From Beroe forskalii (Eukaryota > Ctenophora > Nuda > Beroida > Beroidae), in the NCBI GenBank assembly GCA_011033025.1, contig WFMF01000004.1, positions 1,426,001-1,490,000 of the forward strand: a stretch of 64,000 nt of DNA. The letters are read 5' to 3'. A model generated the notes under the pieces. That model had not been told where the DNA came from. It made no database searches and was given only the letters and a program-made list of their open reading frames with translations. Shown piece after piece: positions 10,734-22,385 of the stretch; the first letter of the stretch is position 1, and each line of letters starts with the position of its first letter. The position numbers and the translations under genes are program-made.

Positions 10734-12830
10734 GTCGTAGGGGTCACCAGGGAGTCACCAGGACGGCGGGGATTCAATAGGGAGTCACCAGGGGATAGTG
10801 GGTTCACCAGGGGGTCAGAAAGGGTTTGTGGGGGTGAGTCGGGGTCACCAGGGGGTCAGTAGGGGGTCAGCAGGGAGTCAGTATGGGGTCAGCAGGGGTT
10901 CAATAGGAGTTCACCAGGGAGTCACGGGGGTCAATAGGGGTTCACCAAGGGGTCAGCAGGGGCCAGTAGAGGGTCAGTAGGGGTCAGTAGGAGTTCACCA
11001 AGGAGTCAGCAGGGGTCAGTAGGGGTTCACCAGGGGGTCAGCAGGGGTCAGTAGAGCGTCTGCAGGGGTTCAGCAGGACAGCAGGGGTTCAATAGAGAGT
11101 CACCAGGGGGATAATGGGGTCACCAGGGGGGTCAATAGGAGTTAGTGGGGGTCACCAGGGGTTAGTAGGGGTCAGTAGGGGTTAGTGGGGGTCACCAGGG
11201 GGTCAGTTGGGGTTAGTGGGGGTCACCAGGGGGTCAGTAGGGGTTAGTGGGGGTCACCAGGGGCCATCAGGCGGTCAGTAGGGGTTCACCAGGGGTTCAG
11301 TATGGGGTCAGTAGAAGTTCACCAGGGGGTCTGCAGGGGTCAGTAGGAGTTCACCAGTGAGTCAGCAGGGGGTCAGTACGGGTTCACCAGGGGGTCAGTA
11401 GAGCGTCAGCAGAACAGCAGGGGTTCAATAGGGAGTCACCAGGGGGTAGTGAGGTCATCAGGGGGCAGCAGGGGTAAGTGGGGGTCACTAGGGGGTAGTA
11501 GGGGTTAGTGGGGATGTCACCAGGGGGTCATTAGGGGTTATTGGGGTCACCAGGGGGTCAGTAGGGGTTAGTGGGGGTCACCAGGGGTTAGTGGGGGTCG
11601 TCAGTAGGGGTTCACCAGGGGTCACCAGGGGTCAGTAGAGGGTCAACAGGGGATCAGTAGGAGTTCACCAGTGAGTCAGCAGGGGGTCAGTATGGGTTCA
11701 CCAGGGGGTCATTAGAGCGTCAGCAGGGGGTCAGCAGAACAGCAGGGGTTCAATAGGGAGTCACCAGGGGGAAGTGGGGTCACCAGGGGGCAGCAGGGGT
11801 AAGTGGGGGTCATCAAGGGGTAGTACTCTTCAGTCTCAAATAGACGGGGGGGAGACGATTGCAGTTTTTTGGAATTTTACTACGGTGGGGGACAGTTATT
11901 TAACACCCTCCCCGTTAAGACAATTTGAAAATTTTGAAAAGATATGCTTATAAAACCAATCAAAATTCACAATTTTTGTTAGAATTTTCAGATAACAAAC
12001 AACAGTTTTGTACTTGATTCCTTAAGCTCTTAAGAAGACTTGTTAACGATCCAGTTTAGTTTATAGATTGTAAATATTTTTCTTCGTATACGAAATGATC
12101 AAAATCATATCAAACCATTTGATTCAAAGTCACCACCTCCCTCTTATTTTAAAGCCCCCCCCCCCTTTTACGACATTTTTGAAAAACCTACACAGGGGGA
12201 CAGTTATTACACCACCCCCGTCTATTTAAGACTGAAGAGTAGGGGTTAGTGGGGATGTCACCAGGGGGTCAGTAGGGGTTATTGGGGCCACCAGGGGGTC
12301 AGTAGGGGTTAGTGGGGGTCACCAGGGGTTAGTGGGGGTCATCAGGGGGGTCAGTAGGGGTTCACCAGGGGTCAGTAGAGGGTCAACAAGGGATCAGTAG
12401 GAGTTCACCAGGGAGTCAGTAGGGGTTCACCAGGGGTCAGCAGAGGGTCAGCAGGTGGTCAGCAGGACAGCAGGGGTTCAATAGGGGGATAGTGGGGTCA
12501 CCAGGGCGTTAGTAGGGGGTCACCAGGGGGTCAGTAGGGGTTAGTGGGGGTAAGCAGGGGTCAGTAGAGGCTCACCAGGGGTCAGCAGGGCGTTAGTAGG
12601 AGTTTACCAGGGAGTCAGTAGGGGGTCAGCAGGGAGTCCGTATGTGGTCAGCAGACAGCGGGAGTTCGCCAGGGGGTCAGCAGGGGTTCACTATGGGGTC
12701 AGCGAGGGTTCATTGGGAAATCACTAGGGAGTCAGCTGGGGGTCAGTAGGGGTTCATCAGGGGGTCAGCAGGGGGTTAGTAGGGGGTCAGCAGGGGTTCA
12801 GTAGGGAGTCAGTAGGGGGATGGACTAGAA
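10734..12830. repeat. G-run minisatellite (GGGGTCACCAGGGGGTCAG type)
   Basis: Diverged tandem array of about 13-40 bp units built from GGGGTCACCAG, GGGGTCAGTAG and GGGGTTAGTGG. It is interrupted once by the MITE at 11826-12239. The G-runs of 3-6 are separated by 5-9 other bases over about 1.7 kb, all on the plus strand, so multiple G-quadruplexes are possible. Frames stay open for long stretches but are repeat artefacts. Confidence 0.88.
11826..12239. mobile_element. MITE inside the G-rich array
   Basis: 414 bp with ends CTCTTCAGTCT and AGACTGAAGAG. The homology extends through AAATAGACGGGGG. It is flanked by TA at 11824-11825 and 12240-12241, and the G-rich array resumes on both sides. It has no ORF. 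TA duplication and TIR form suggest a Tc1/mariner-type MITE. Confidence 0.85.
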
Positions 12831-13639
12831 ATCCATTGGGAAAAGACTGAGGAAGAGACTAGGTAGAAGACTCAGAAGGAAGTTGAGGAGCAGTGGCTGA
12901 TCATGAGGAATCATGAGGCCAAGGTACTTAGGCGAGACAAGGCTAAGGAATGCATGGTGCTATAGTGTGAGGGGCACTTTCAGGGCTAAATAGGGGCAAA
13001 GAAGACTGTACTGGAGGCAGGAAGTGAAGCTGAAGGAGGCACTGCTGTTGTAGTAGATAATATTAGTTGTGGAAAGGTGATACTAGTGGAGGAAAGGCCC
13101 CGGAAGTGGGAGCAGGAGTGGATTTAACTGGTTGCAGGGCCTTGGGGTTGACAGGATTCTGGGAAGCCAACGTTAGCTCCAATAGTCTAATGACAATGTC
13201 AGTGTGAGTGATTCCTTACAGGGCTCTGTGCTGCAGTCTTTATTGGCAAGCCCTTTCATCAGAATTAAACAATTAAGGAGCCCTCATGCAAGGAGATTTC
13301 CTTTTAAGCACTCCAATACTTTCCTGGCCAATGAAAAATATTCAATACCTCTTGGTAAACCTATTGAGATTTTAACAGTAGTACTAGACTACAAAAATGA
13401 GCTAAATTATCTTCAACACCACATTTTTTCGCGATTTCGATCATAATTGTCTTCAAATGTACTCAGGTGTGTTCTTAGAACTATAACAAACAACTTTCTC
13501 TCTGGGACTTTTTTGATTGGACCCCCCTAAAGAGCGGTAAATATCAAAAATAGAAAAACGGCCAACCGGCCAACCGTCTAAAAAATTTCCAATTTCGGCC
13601 AATTGGCCTATGGCCGTTGGCCGGTGGACCCCCTAGTTG

Positions 13640-15350
13640 ACTTCCTAGTGAACCTTCCAAGGGTTCTGAGGTTAGTAAGGTGAGAAAGGATTCCGCAGAG
13701 AAAAGTTAACGAAGGTATTCACTAACCCTAACACTAAGTAACTAGAGCCCTAGCTGTTAATCTTCCCCCAGTTTGGACCCCAGTTCCTAATACTTAATCT
13801 AACACAGAAAAACTATCTCCTTATCTCCATACTATGGAGTCTGGTGGGTACTTTTTCCAGGTAGGTCTAATTGTGCTTAGCCAAATGGGTCAGACTACTG
13901 TTCTAGGACCTAAGTTTTAACATGGTCCTTATTATAGAGTTATGAGCTTATCTGAGCTTCTTGTCAATTGTATTTTGCGTATGATCTTCAGCTTTATTGC
14001 TCCAGTGAGACCTTGAAGACCTTTAATTGGGCCTTACATTCCTCCCTGCTGAACCAAGGCCAATCATATCCTTACACTACCTGACTGAGTGACCTTAACC
14101 CCTGGGATACTTTACAGACCCTTTCCTGGCCCTTAATTTTGAGCATATTACATCTAGAGGCATATACATCGCAGCATTATTACCAGAAGGTGCAAAGCCA
14201 ACCCTGTAAGAAGCCCTACGGTTTCAGTTCCTTGTTTAATGAGCCATGCAGGTAGGACATCAACCGCATTGAGCCAGGGAAGACATGTAGGTTCTCTCCA
14301 CTCCAACATGGACAATGGACATAAGTTGCATATAAGTTGTATATACCGCCAGCACACAGGAAATATTTCTTTGTGCTTTGGAGGGTAGGTAAATCAAGGG
14401 TGAAACGGGGTGAAACTGCACTTGTTTGACCCCTGGCAAACCCTTACCAACCCCTGAGGAAATTTGACTGACCCTTACCAGTTACCTGATACCTATTTGA
14501 TATTTTACTTGCAAGAAGTTAAAACCGGAGTTACCTTCTCACCTCTTCCAACTGCAATAGTGGTCCCATTATGACCATTGGCTGACTTTGTGCTGAACCT
14601 TGGCTGTCCCTTAAACTTAAAGCCTTAATAACAACCAGGACCGTAGACAGAGGGGGAGGCTAGGGGGCTGCAGCCCCCCTCGGAAGAAAGGCTAACCTTT
14701 CAAAAATAAGTTTGACTAGAAGTATTTTGACTGAAAATCATAATTATATACTCTGAATTGGTTAAAAATTCTTCTTCAGCGCCCTCATTAGTCATTTCCT
14801 TCCAGGGGGCTCCGCCCCCACACCCCTGCTGGCTCATGGCTCAAGGGCCCCTCCCGGAAAAAATCCTGGCTGAATGAGTGATAAGCTGATTCTTGATTGC
14901 CCTCACCCAACTTCTTCCCTCAAAAGCCTTTTGATCCCATAGTACTATATTAGCATGGCGACCCATATGTATGTAGATGCGCTTTCGAAGATGCGCTGTG
15001 CGGAACGACTAGACTCCTCACATTTAACAATTAAGTCTGAGGAGTAACGGTCGCGCCGCGAGCGGCGAGGCTGATATGTTGGCGTGCCAAATAGTCTAAA
15101 TAGCAGAGGGCAGGTGACTATACAAACTATTGAACGCTTAACTATAAGTGCCAGTTGGGTAATAAACCCCAATGGCCTCAACTCAAGAAGTTATCTGCCT
15201 AACTGGCTTGAGCCGAAAACATATGCTCAATTTCTTTTTAAGGCGATGAAAAAGGCAAAGGCTTCTCCTCCATTTTCTTATTTTACTACTAGTATCCAGG
15301 ACAAGAAATGGACTAGAATGTCCTGTATCTGATGCTCTTGTATGGGGGAC
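13640..15350. other. No supported gene
   Basis: Mixed sequence with one block (about 14640-14870) of the form GGGGGCTGCAGCCCCC ... GGGGGCTCCGCCCCC that looks like a dispersed repeat. A GC-rich patch lies at 15045-15090. Open frames of 60-80 codons occur on both strands without splice context or recognisable motifs. Confidence 0.5.
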
Positions 15351-16632
15351 CAGAATCAAGCCCTTTTGTACTGTTGTTTCGTATTGTGGGTAAACAGACT
15401 TAAATTCCCTTAATTCGATGTTATTGATATGATTGGATGGACCAAGTAAATTTAATTACTAGTAAACTTGGGATGGAGTTGTGAGAGAACCTATCATTCT
15501 ATAATTTGTTGTAAAAATCTGTTAGGTGAAGAGATATAAACTACCATATTTGTATACATAAAAACGAACTTTTGATTGGGCAGAATCCCTAAATTAACGG
15601 TCTAAGTTCCTACGATGCTAAATGGTATTGGGTAAAAGAGTGAGTTCCCTTTTATGGTGTGTTGATGTACTGGAATGTTATAAAGTATTGGTTGAACATG
15701 ATGAATGTTGGATATCCTTATTTGATGGTTAAAACAAAGTTACGTAGTATTGGATAACCGAGTAATTTCCCTTTTTTTGATATTCTAACATCCTACATGT
15801 TATGTAGTGTTAGGTACATTTATACAGATTTAGTTCTAATTAATTTTATTTATTATTCTATTAATTGATAAAGATACCTATTAAGTATTATGTTATATAA
15901 TATTAGGTGACTAGATTAAATTCCTATTTTAGTTTGTTTATATCATATTTTACTTTATTTCTACTAACTTAACTTATTTGTGATATTGACACAATTTTAT
16001 GTATTATTGGGTGACAGACTGAATTATCTATTAAGTTGTTTATGTAATATTACAAATTAATGAGGGAGTACTGAGCGGATTATATTCAGGTTATTAGCTT
16101 ATTTGTTATGTTAATAATAATAATTAATAATAATGTAGCATGGTGAATGGTGATGGATGGGCAGATTTGATTCTCTAATTTGAGGTAACAACTTGTTGAT
16201 TATGTTATTGGGTTAACAGGGCAAATTGCATTATTTGATGGGTTAATATGACTATAGTATTGTGTTATGAATTATTGGGTGAACTAATAAGTTTCCTCAA
16301 TAGTATGTCTTCATATAATATTTATTTATTTATTTAGTATTGGGTGAACATAATTATGAAGTTCCCTAGGTGCGTTGATTTGATGTAAGATGTATTATAA
16401 GGCGATTTTTTTTCTTGTGATGTTGTGATAGTTAGTACTACACTTCTATGAAGTATTGGATAAACCTAAACAGTGAGAGATCCCTTATTTGGTGTGCTAC
16501 TAAACTTTAATAAGTTAATATGCTACAACTCAAAGCATTCCTTGTGATAGGCATCATTACAGAATTATAGCATTAATAGTACAGGGTGAGTAAGCTAACT
16601 TCCTTTCCTTATTTTTTGTATCATATTGCTAT
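15350..16632. repeat. Degenerate ~60-75 bp AT-rich array, left part
   Basis: Recurring words TTGGGTGAACAGA, AATTCCCTTATTT, GATGTGTTGATAT and ATTACATAGTGTT follow one another at irregular 60-75 bp spacing. The same words resume at 35801 on the far side of the LTR retrotransposon. The element therefore landed inside an old array. Confidence 0.6.
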
Positions 16633-17217
16633 TGTTATACTCATCACCATCATTATCAGTCATTGCCATTCAGCTAATCAATAATCCTCGTCATCTTGAG
16701 ACACTTCTCTCGCTTAAATTTGGATGTTCCCTTAACCTTATTATATATATTATAATTTGAGATACCTCTCCTTGCCTTATGCTCCCCATTGCTTCAACGC
16801 AAAGATACTTCTTTTGTCGTGCTATAACAATTCCTGGATTTAGCAGATCTAATTAGCCATTGTCCAAAACCATTGAAACTCACAAGACCTCAAGTTCATA
16901 TTTAATTCAGCACAACCCTCCTACTACCCATTGTGTCCTAGACAATTACCTTCCTTTGTAAGTCGCTATAATCGTTGTCCAAGTTCATCCTTACTCCATC
17001 CATAATTCATGACTTCATTCACGTGACAATTCCCTCCCCAATTACCTCATTGATATATAAACAACTTTAATTATTGTCAAAGGGGACTTGACTTTGGAGA
17101 AGATTATTTTGGATCAAATATCTAACTGTGAACTTTACCTAACTTTTATCGTGTCTTTTTCGTATCCAAATCATGCAAGACCTACTAACGGACCTTCCTA
17201 AACCCTCATCCTCAACA
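16633..17217 (+). repeat. 5' LTR of the large retrotransposon
   Basis: 585 bp, starting TGTTATACTC and ending CTCAACA. It matches 35216-35800 at a constant offset of 18,583 with only a handful of substitutions (for example 16855 region GCC/CCC, 17060 AAGGGG/AAGTGG). The close match implies recent insertion. The LTR contains an ATG at 17173 whose frame runs out across the LTR end, out of phase with gag. Confidence 0.95.
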
Positions 17218-17218
17218 T

Positions 17219-17236
17219 TGGCACGAACTAGCGACG
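17219..17236 (+). promoter_or_regulatory. Primer-binding-site position
   Basis: The sequence right after the 5' LTR begins TGGCACGAACTAGCGAC. TGG directly behind an LTR is what a tRNA 3' CCA end would pair with. The matching tRNA was not identified, so this is a positional call. Confidence 0.45.
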
Positions 17237-18134
17237 ACGAACAGTGCAGGACGAGATCTACCTTCACCCAACAGCTTCAGATCAGGTTAGTAAGCTGAAA
17301 CTGAAACTTCCTAAGTACACCAAAGACCATGACTTTTTTCAATTTACTGTACGTTTTAGAGACTACGCTAGAGAGACACGTAAGAAACCTAGCAACCGCA
17401 TCTTTCTGTCCTGTATTGAAGACGACTCCACATACCACACACTACACAAGATTACGATACCTCGTGACAAGCAACATGACATTGACTATTACATTGACCT
17501 GTACCTGAAAGAACTCCAGCCTTCAACTGGCGAACGTCAGCAACAACTACTGACAATCAAACAAAAACCTGATGAATCAATTTCTAACTATGCAGAGAGA
17601 GTAAACCTACTAATGTCCCAATGTTCTGAAAATGAACAGGTAAGGAATACACTAGGTTTTAACGCCTTCATTACTGGCATCCTCAACTCTAGTATGAAAC
17701 TTAAACTTTTGGAAAGTGGCATACTTGACTCTTTCAGTGCTATTGTTGCAAAAGCCAAAACACTTGAATCTGCTACCAAAATGCTCACAACTAATATTGC
17801 TTCAGCAGAACCCGTTGTTTTTGCTGCCAACATGACTCCCCCACCGCCACAAACATCACGTAGCCCAATCCCAAAATTTAGTGAGCTTGCCGCGTCCGAC
17901 AGGAGAATACGCTCTCAACAGCCCAGGGTGTGTTACAACTGTAACAAACCAGGCCACATTGCTAGATTTTGTTGGAACACACAGACCTATCGACCCCACA
18001 ATGCCTCGTCAAACAACTATCAACCTCGTTCCTTTCGACCAAGACAGTACAACAACAGTACTAACTTTGGACAGATGAGACAACCAAGGCCACAACATTT
18101 TTTTCGAGGCCCCCGCCCCCAATTTCACTACTAA
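17232..18134 (+). CDS. gag: Gag (capsid and CCHC nucleocapsid)
   Basis: Open frame of about 300 codons straight after the primer-binding position. It has no early in-frame ATG: the first Met lies about 110 codons in. The start is therefore upstream (an ATG in the LTR is out of phase), lost, or non-AUG. The N-terminal two thirds resemble retrotransposon capsid domains. One zinc knuckle, CYNCNKPGHIARFC (CX2CX4HX4C), sits near residue 230, followed by an Arg/Gln/Asn-rich basic tail. Gag would form the particle and package RNA. A T7 run at 18098-18104 lies in the overlap with the protease frame, which is +1 relative to gag. Confidence 0.85.
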   Translation, partial: RRRTVQDEIYLHPTASDQVSKLKLKLPKYTKDHDFFQFTVRFRDYARETRKKPSNRIFLSCIEDDSTYHTLHKITIPRDKQHDIDYYIDLYLKELQPSTGERQQQLLTIKQKPDESISNYAERVNLLMSQCSENEQVRNTLGFNAFITGILNSSMKLKLLESGILDSFSAIVAKAKTLESATKMLTTNIASAEPVVFAANMTPPPPQTSRSPIPKFSELAASDRRIRSQQPRVCYNCNKPGHIARFCWNTQTYRPHNASSNNYQPRSFRPRQYNNSTNFGQMRQPRPQHFFRGPRPQFHY

Positions 18135-18657
18135 TTCACTCAACATCAACCAGCATAGGAATACCTCTTCACAGGCTTCACGACACATACTAGTGAATGG
18201 TCAGTTAAATGACAAACCCATTACGTTTTTCATCGACAGTGGCTCAAATATTACTTTACTAAGTTCTAAATGGCTGGCATCTAATAATATGCAGGACAAT
18301 GTTTTGTCATCTGACATATCCGTAAAATCTTTGTCTAATATCGAGCTTCCTATCACTGGTAAGACTAATCTAAGCTGTACTCTTGCTCAGGATACTTCCA
18401 CAGAAACGTTTCATGTGTGTCAGAACTTACCTTATGATGCTATAATAGGAACAGACGTTCTCTTTAACAAGAATTTGCTACTTGATTTTAAACGTAAGAT
18501 TGTACGTAGTAACAGGGGGACAGCAAATTTCATCTTTAGCCCAACTTCAATTAATTTTAGTAATACTGTTACATTGCGTAGAAGTATCACACTTGAACCC
18601 AATCGAGTTTACTTTGTTGATGCTTGTATCAATCCTTCCTCTATAATCCAAGGCATT
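18079..18657 (+). pseudogene. Pol N-terminus: aspartic protease (interrupted)
   Basis: Frame +1 relative to gag and overlapping it from 18079. It contains the retropepsin active-site motif FFIDSGSNITLL and a downstream AIIGTDVL, which matches the Gly-containing second motif of retroviral-type proteases. The frame is cut at 18663 by the foldback insertion, and the last residues of the open frame come from that insert. In an intact element the protease would cleave Gag and Pol. No convincing ATG is needed, because pol is normally made by frameshifting from gag. Confidence 0.85.
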
Positions 18658-18799
18658 TTGGGAAAGACCTGGAACTGGTTAGGGGCAATCTAAATTATTC
18701 ACCAGTATGTTGCTACAGGTGTCTTATAACACAGGAAAAAAGTTCGCTGCCCAACTCGGTAGGGGGAGGCCCAAAAAATTGATTTTTTGATGAGCCGTA

Positions 18800-19830
18800 G
18801 CCGAGGTATATTAGAAAATGTCTATCTTGGCCCAGGAAGGTCGTAGAGACTTCATTTTTAGCTTAAAATGTGCGCAATCAACATGTTTGTATACAACTTT
18901 TTAACGACAGATGCTCTAAAGTATTCAGGAGCTGAGCTATGGGCCAAAAACGGATTTTGGAGGCACCCACAAGGCCCATTTTGGCCATTATGTCTATCTA
19001 GGCTCAGGAAGGTCGTAGAGACTTCATTTTTAGCTTAAAATGTGCGCAATCGACATGTTTGTATACAACTTTTTAACGGCAGATGCTCTAAAGTACTCAG
19101 GAGCTGAGCTACGGGCCAAAAACTGATTTTAGAGGCACCCGCAAGGCCCATTTTGGGCAATATGTCTATCTAGGCTCAGGAAGGTCGTAGAGACTTCATT
19201 TTTAGCTTAAAATGTGCGCAATCGACATTTTTGTATACAACTTTTTAACGCCAGATGCTCTAGAGTACCCAGGAGCTGAGCTATGGGCCAAAAACTGTTT
19301 ATGAGGCACCCGCAAGGCCCAATTTGGCCAATATGTCTATCTCGGCTCAGGAAGGTCGTAGAGACTTCATTATTAGCTTAAAATGTGCGCAATCGACATG
19401 TTTGTATACAACTTTTTAAAACCATATGCTCTCAAGTACTCAGGAACTGAGCTATGGGCCAAAACCTGATTTTTGAGGCAGAGGGAAGGCCAAATTTTGA
19501 AATCAGTTTTTGGCCCATAGCTCAGTTCCTGAGTACTTGAGAGCATATGGTTTTAAAAAGTTGTATACAAACATGTCGATTGCGCACATTTTAAGCTAAA
19601 AATGAAGTTTCTACGACCTTCCTAAGCCGAGATAGACATATTGGCCAAATTGGGCCTAGCGGGTGCCTCAAAAACAGTTTTTGGCCCATCGCTCAGCTCC
19701 TGGGTACTTTAGAGCATCTGGCGATAAAAAGTTGTATACAAACATGTCGATTGCGCACATTTTAAGCTAAAAATGAGGTCTCTACGACCTTCCTGAGCCT
19801 AGATAGACATATTGCCCAAAATGGGCCTTG
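18800..19830. repeat. ~180-bp subterminal repeats, direct then inverted
   Basis: Each unit contains GGTCGTAGAGACTTCATTTT, TAGCTTAAAATGTGCGCAAT, GTTTGTATACAACTTTTTAA and GAGCTGAGCTATGGGCCAAA. Four units run rightward and two follow head-to-head from about 19500, so the left end of the element is itself a large hairpin. Two more inverted units lie at 21470-21830 next to the right terminus. Confidence 0.85.
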
Positions 19831-21039
19831 AGGACTGGGCAGGGACCTGGTTCTTTCCAGTTGGGGCCTCACGCACCTCCCCCTCCCGAGTGTGCCAACT
19901 GCACTTCCCCATGCAGTTGGTATCATCCACACCTTCCACCTGCTGGGTACTCTCTAGTACCACTCACCAGCTAAGTATCATAACCTCACTTTCCAGCCCC
20001 TCACGCTTATAAATTTTGATTTTACATTATAAAGTTATAACCACCCTAGCCCCCTCTTTCTATACCTATACTATTCTTTAATCTTTTTACTTAATTCATT
20101 ATAATCCAGGTACACTTACTTGAAGACTGTCCTCAAAGGTATGATCAATCCAATGTAGGTACATATTATATATTGTAGCAACATGGGCGCAGCCCAGTAG
20201 TCAGTACTCACTTTGTACAACAAAACATCCAATATGGCTTCCTCCCTCAAACTCTCAAAGGCCACTCAAGAACACCTGATAAGATTTTCACCTCAAACAA
20301 CTTGTTAAAGGGGTCCCCAAACCCCCCTCTCACAAGTTCAGACCCCTCCAAGATTCCTCAGCACCATCAGCTGGAATAATTTTTGTTTCATTCTGGAAGC
20401 AGCAGTTACATTGGTGACCCCTGGCTGCATAATCAACCCTCTTACTGCTATTAAACTTAGCCCATTGTCCAACTCTCTGCAAGAACCAGTTAGTAAGCAC
20501 AATTCTATCCCATTATCTTCCCCCACCTTCATCACCCTCACCTGCTGGGTACTTCAAACCAGCTAAGTTCCATTACCTCACCGCCTCCGTCAAGCAACAA
20601 ATTTCTGTGCATCTTGACCCTTAGAAATATATAATACTATAAACTGCAGCCCAATATGTGGAAACTGGAAAGGATGTCCTCTCCCAATAAATCTGATTTA
20701 GTAACATAATCATGATTAATGAACAACCATCATGAACTAACCCTAAACAGGAAGGGAAACTTCTAACATCTTTTCAGTACCTGTGACCTTCAAGTTCAAA
20801 ATGCTGGTCCAATAGACCCTGTATTCTGTCCATACGAAACAGCAATTTACACATAGAAGAAGACTGTCCAGCATTCTCCTTACAGAGAATATACCACTTC
20901 AAAATTACCTAAACTTGGCAAAATTATCAACTCTAACTAACCACTACTTATAAAGTTATAACAATCCACAAACTAATAATGTTTTTTCATCGAAACTGAC
21001 TGTGCCTATCTCAATAAGAAGATAATCCTAACAAAAATT

Positions 21040-21460
21040 CTCTGTTGTTCCAGGCAGTATCCTGGAACTGGGCTTTGCCCATTGAGCCCAGTTAAAGCCC
21101 AATCGATGGGAATATGATTTACACAGTCTGGCTGGGTCAGGCCACCCTGTGATCCACTAGACGAAGGGAGATGGTACATAGCCATCTTCGGCTGAAAGCT
21201 GACCTAATCTGCAGGCAAGCCTCGACTTGCTTCGCAGTCCGTTTGAAGCCACGGGCGTTGGTGGAATTCCAGACCTGTGTGGTCCAGGACTGGGTTCTGC
21301 TCTCAGCCCAGGATATAACCCGGCAGTCGGGTGGCCTCAAAACCACCCAGGAGTTCACACCCTTGGCCTAGTGTATAGGGAAGTCTCCATGCTCTGCATG
21401 GCTGCCACTGGCCTGGTTGATTAAACCGACCGTGGCCGTTTTACTAAGACTAAGACTATG
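21040..21460. repeat. Possible captured repeat in the foldback core
   Basis: A GC-richer block of about 420 bp than its AT-rich surroundings. It starts near GGCAGTATCCTGGAACTGGG and ends with a short ACTAAGACTAAGACT repeat. The composition step and simple-repeat tail are reminiscent of a SINE, but no clear A and B boxes were found. Identity is unresolved. Confidence 0.3.
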
Positions 21461-21946
21461 GGCCTTGCAGGTGCCTCTAAAATCAGTTTTTGGCCCATAG
21501 CTCAGCTCCTGAGTACTTTAAAGCATCTGCCGTTAAAAAGTTGTATACAAACATGTCGATTGCGCACATTTTAAGCTAAAAATGAAGTCTCTACGACCTT
21601 CCTGAGCCTAGATAGACATAATGGCCAAAATGGGCCTTGTGTGTGCCTCCAAAATCCGTTTTTGGCCCATAGCTCAGCTCCTGAATACTTTAGAGCATCT
21701 GTCGTTAAAAAGTTGTATAAAAACATGTTGATTGCGCACATTTTAAGCTAAAAATGAAGTCTCTACGACCTTCCTGGGCCAAGATAGACATTTTCTAATA
21801 TACCTCAGCTACGGCTCATCAAAAAATCAATTTTTTGGGCCTCCCCCTACCGAGTTGGGCAGCGAACTTTTTTCCTGTGCTATAAGACACCTGTGGCAAC
21901 ATATTGGTGAATAAATTAGATTGCCCCTAACCAGTTCCAGGTTGGG

Positions 21947-22385
21947 CCAATTTTTGGCAATTATTCCTTGGATTACTAAACGCCTGCGCAATACTTTGCA
22001 ATATGAGAACTTTGAGGGAATCTTTGAACCTCATAATGCTTTCAAACTGAATGATGAAGTTGTAATAGCTCGCTCTTTATTAAATCATTCTAATAATGGT
22101 CTAATAAAATTACAGATCACTAACGTAGGTGACAAGCCAATCACCATTCACAAGTCACGTAAGCTAGGTAAGCTTGAACCCGTACAGGACTGCACATACG
22201 ATGCGTTTAGTCTACAAACTTGTAGTCAGGCGGAACAGACAAACACGCAACCCGACGACATTATCTCACAGCTTAACATAGACTCCAACAATTACCTGAC
22301 ATGTGAACAGAAACAGACTGTTAAAGTGTTAAGGAGGTCATGCGACGTCATTCTAATGTTCTTTCTAAACACAGGTATGACGTAG
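21947..22385 (+). pseudogene. Pol linker between protease and RT (frameshifted)
   Basis: The open frame resumes directly after the foldback target duplication and encodes the connection between protease and RT. It ends in a stop at 22385, whereas RT continues in a different frame from about 22340. A single-base-type frameshift therefore lies in the overlap 22340-22385. Composition and register match the rest of pol. Confidence 0.75.

Larger units (their letters stand above)
10233..13633. mobile_element. Foldback element carrying a G-rich minisatellite
   Basis: Ends GGGGGTCCACCGGCCAACGG and its complement. They are flanked by the 6-bp duplication TAGTTG at 10227-10232 and 13634-13639. The terminal repeats (about 80-100 bp) contain GGCCAACCG and GGCCAATTGGCC words and are partly self-complementary. 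The interior is 2 kb of G-run minisatellite with a nested MITE. It encodes no transposase, so it is non-autonomous. Confidence 0.8.
18663..21941. mobile_element. Composite foldback element inserted in pol
   Basis: 3279 bp flanked by TTGGG (18658-18662 and 21942-21946). Removal restores continuity of the pol reading frame, which supports these limits. The terminal inverted repeats (about 130 bp, ACCTGGAACTGGTTAGGGGC at the left) are followed by ~180-bp subterminal repeats: four copies rightward at 18800-19495, two inverted at 19500-19830, and two more inverted at 21470-21830. The centre, 19830-21460, is unrelated sequence with no convincing ORF. Confidence 0.85.
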
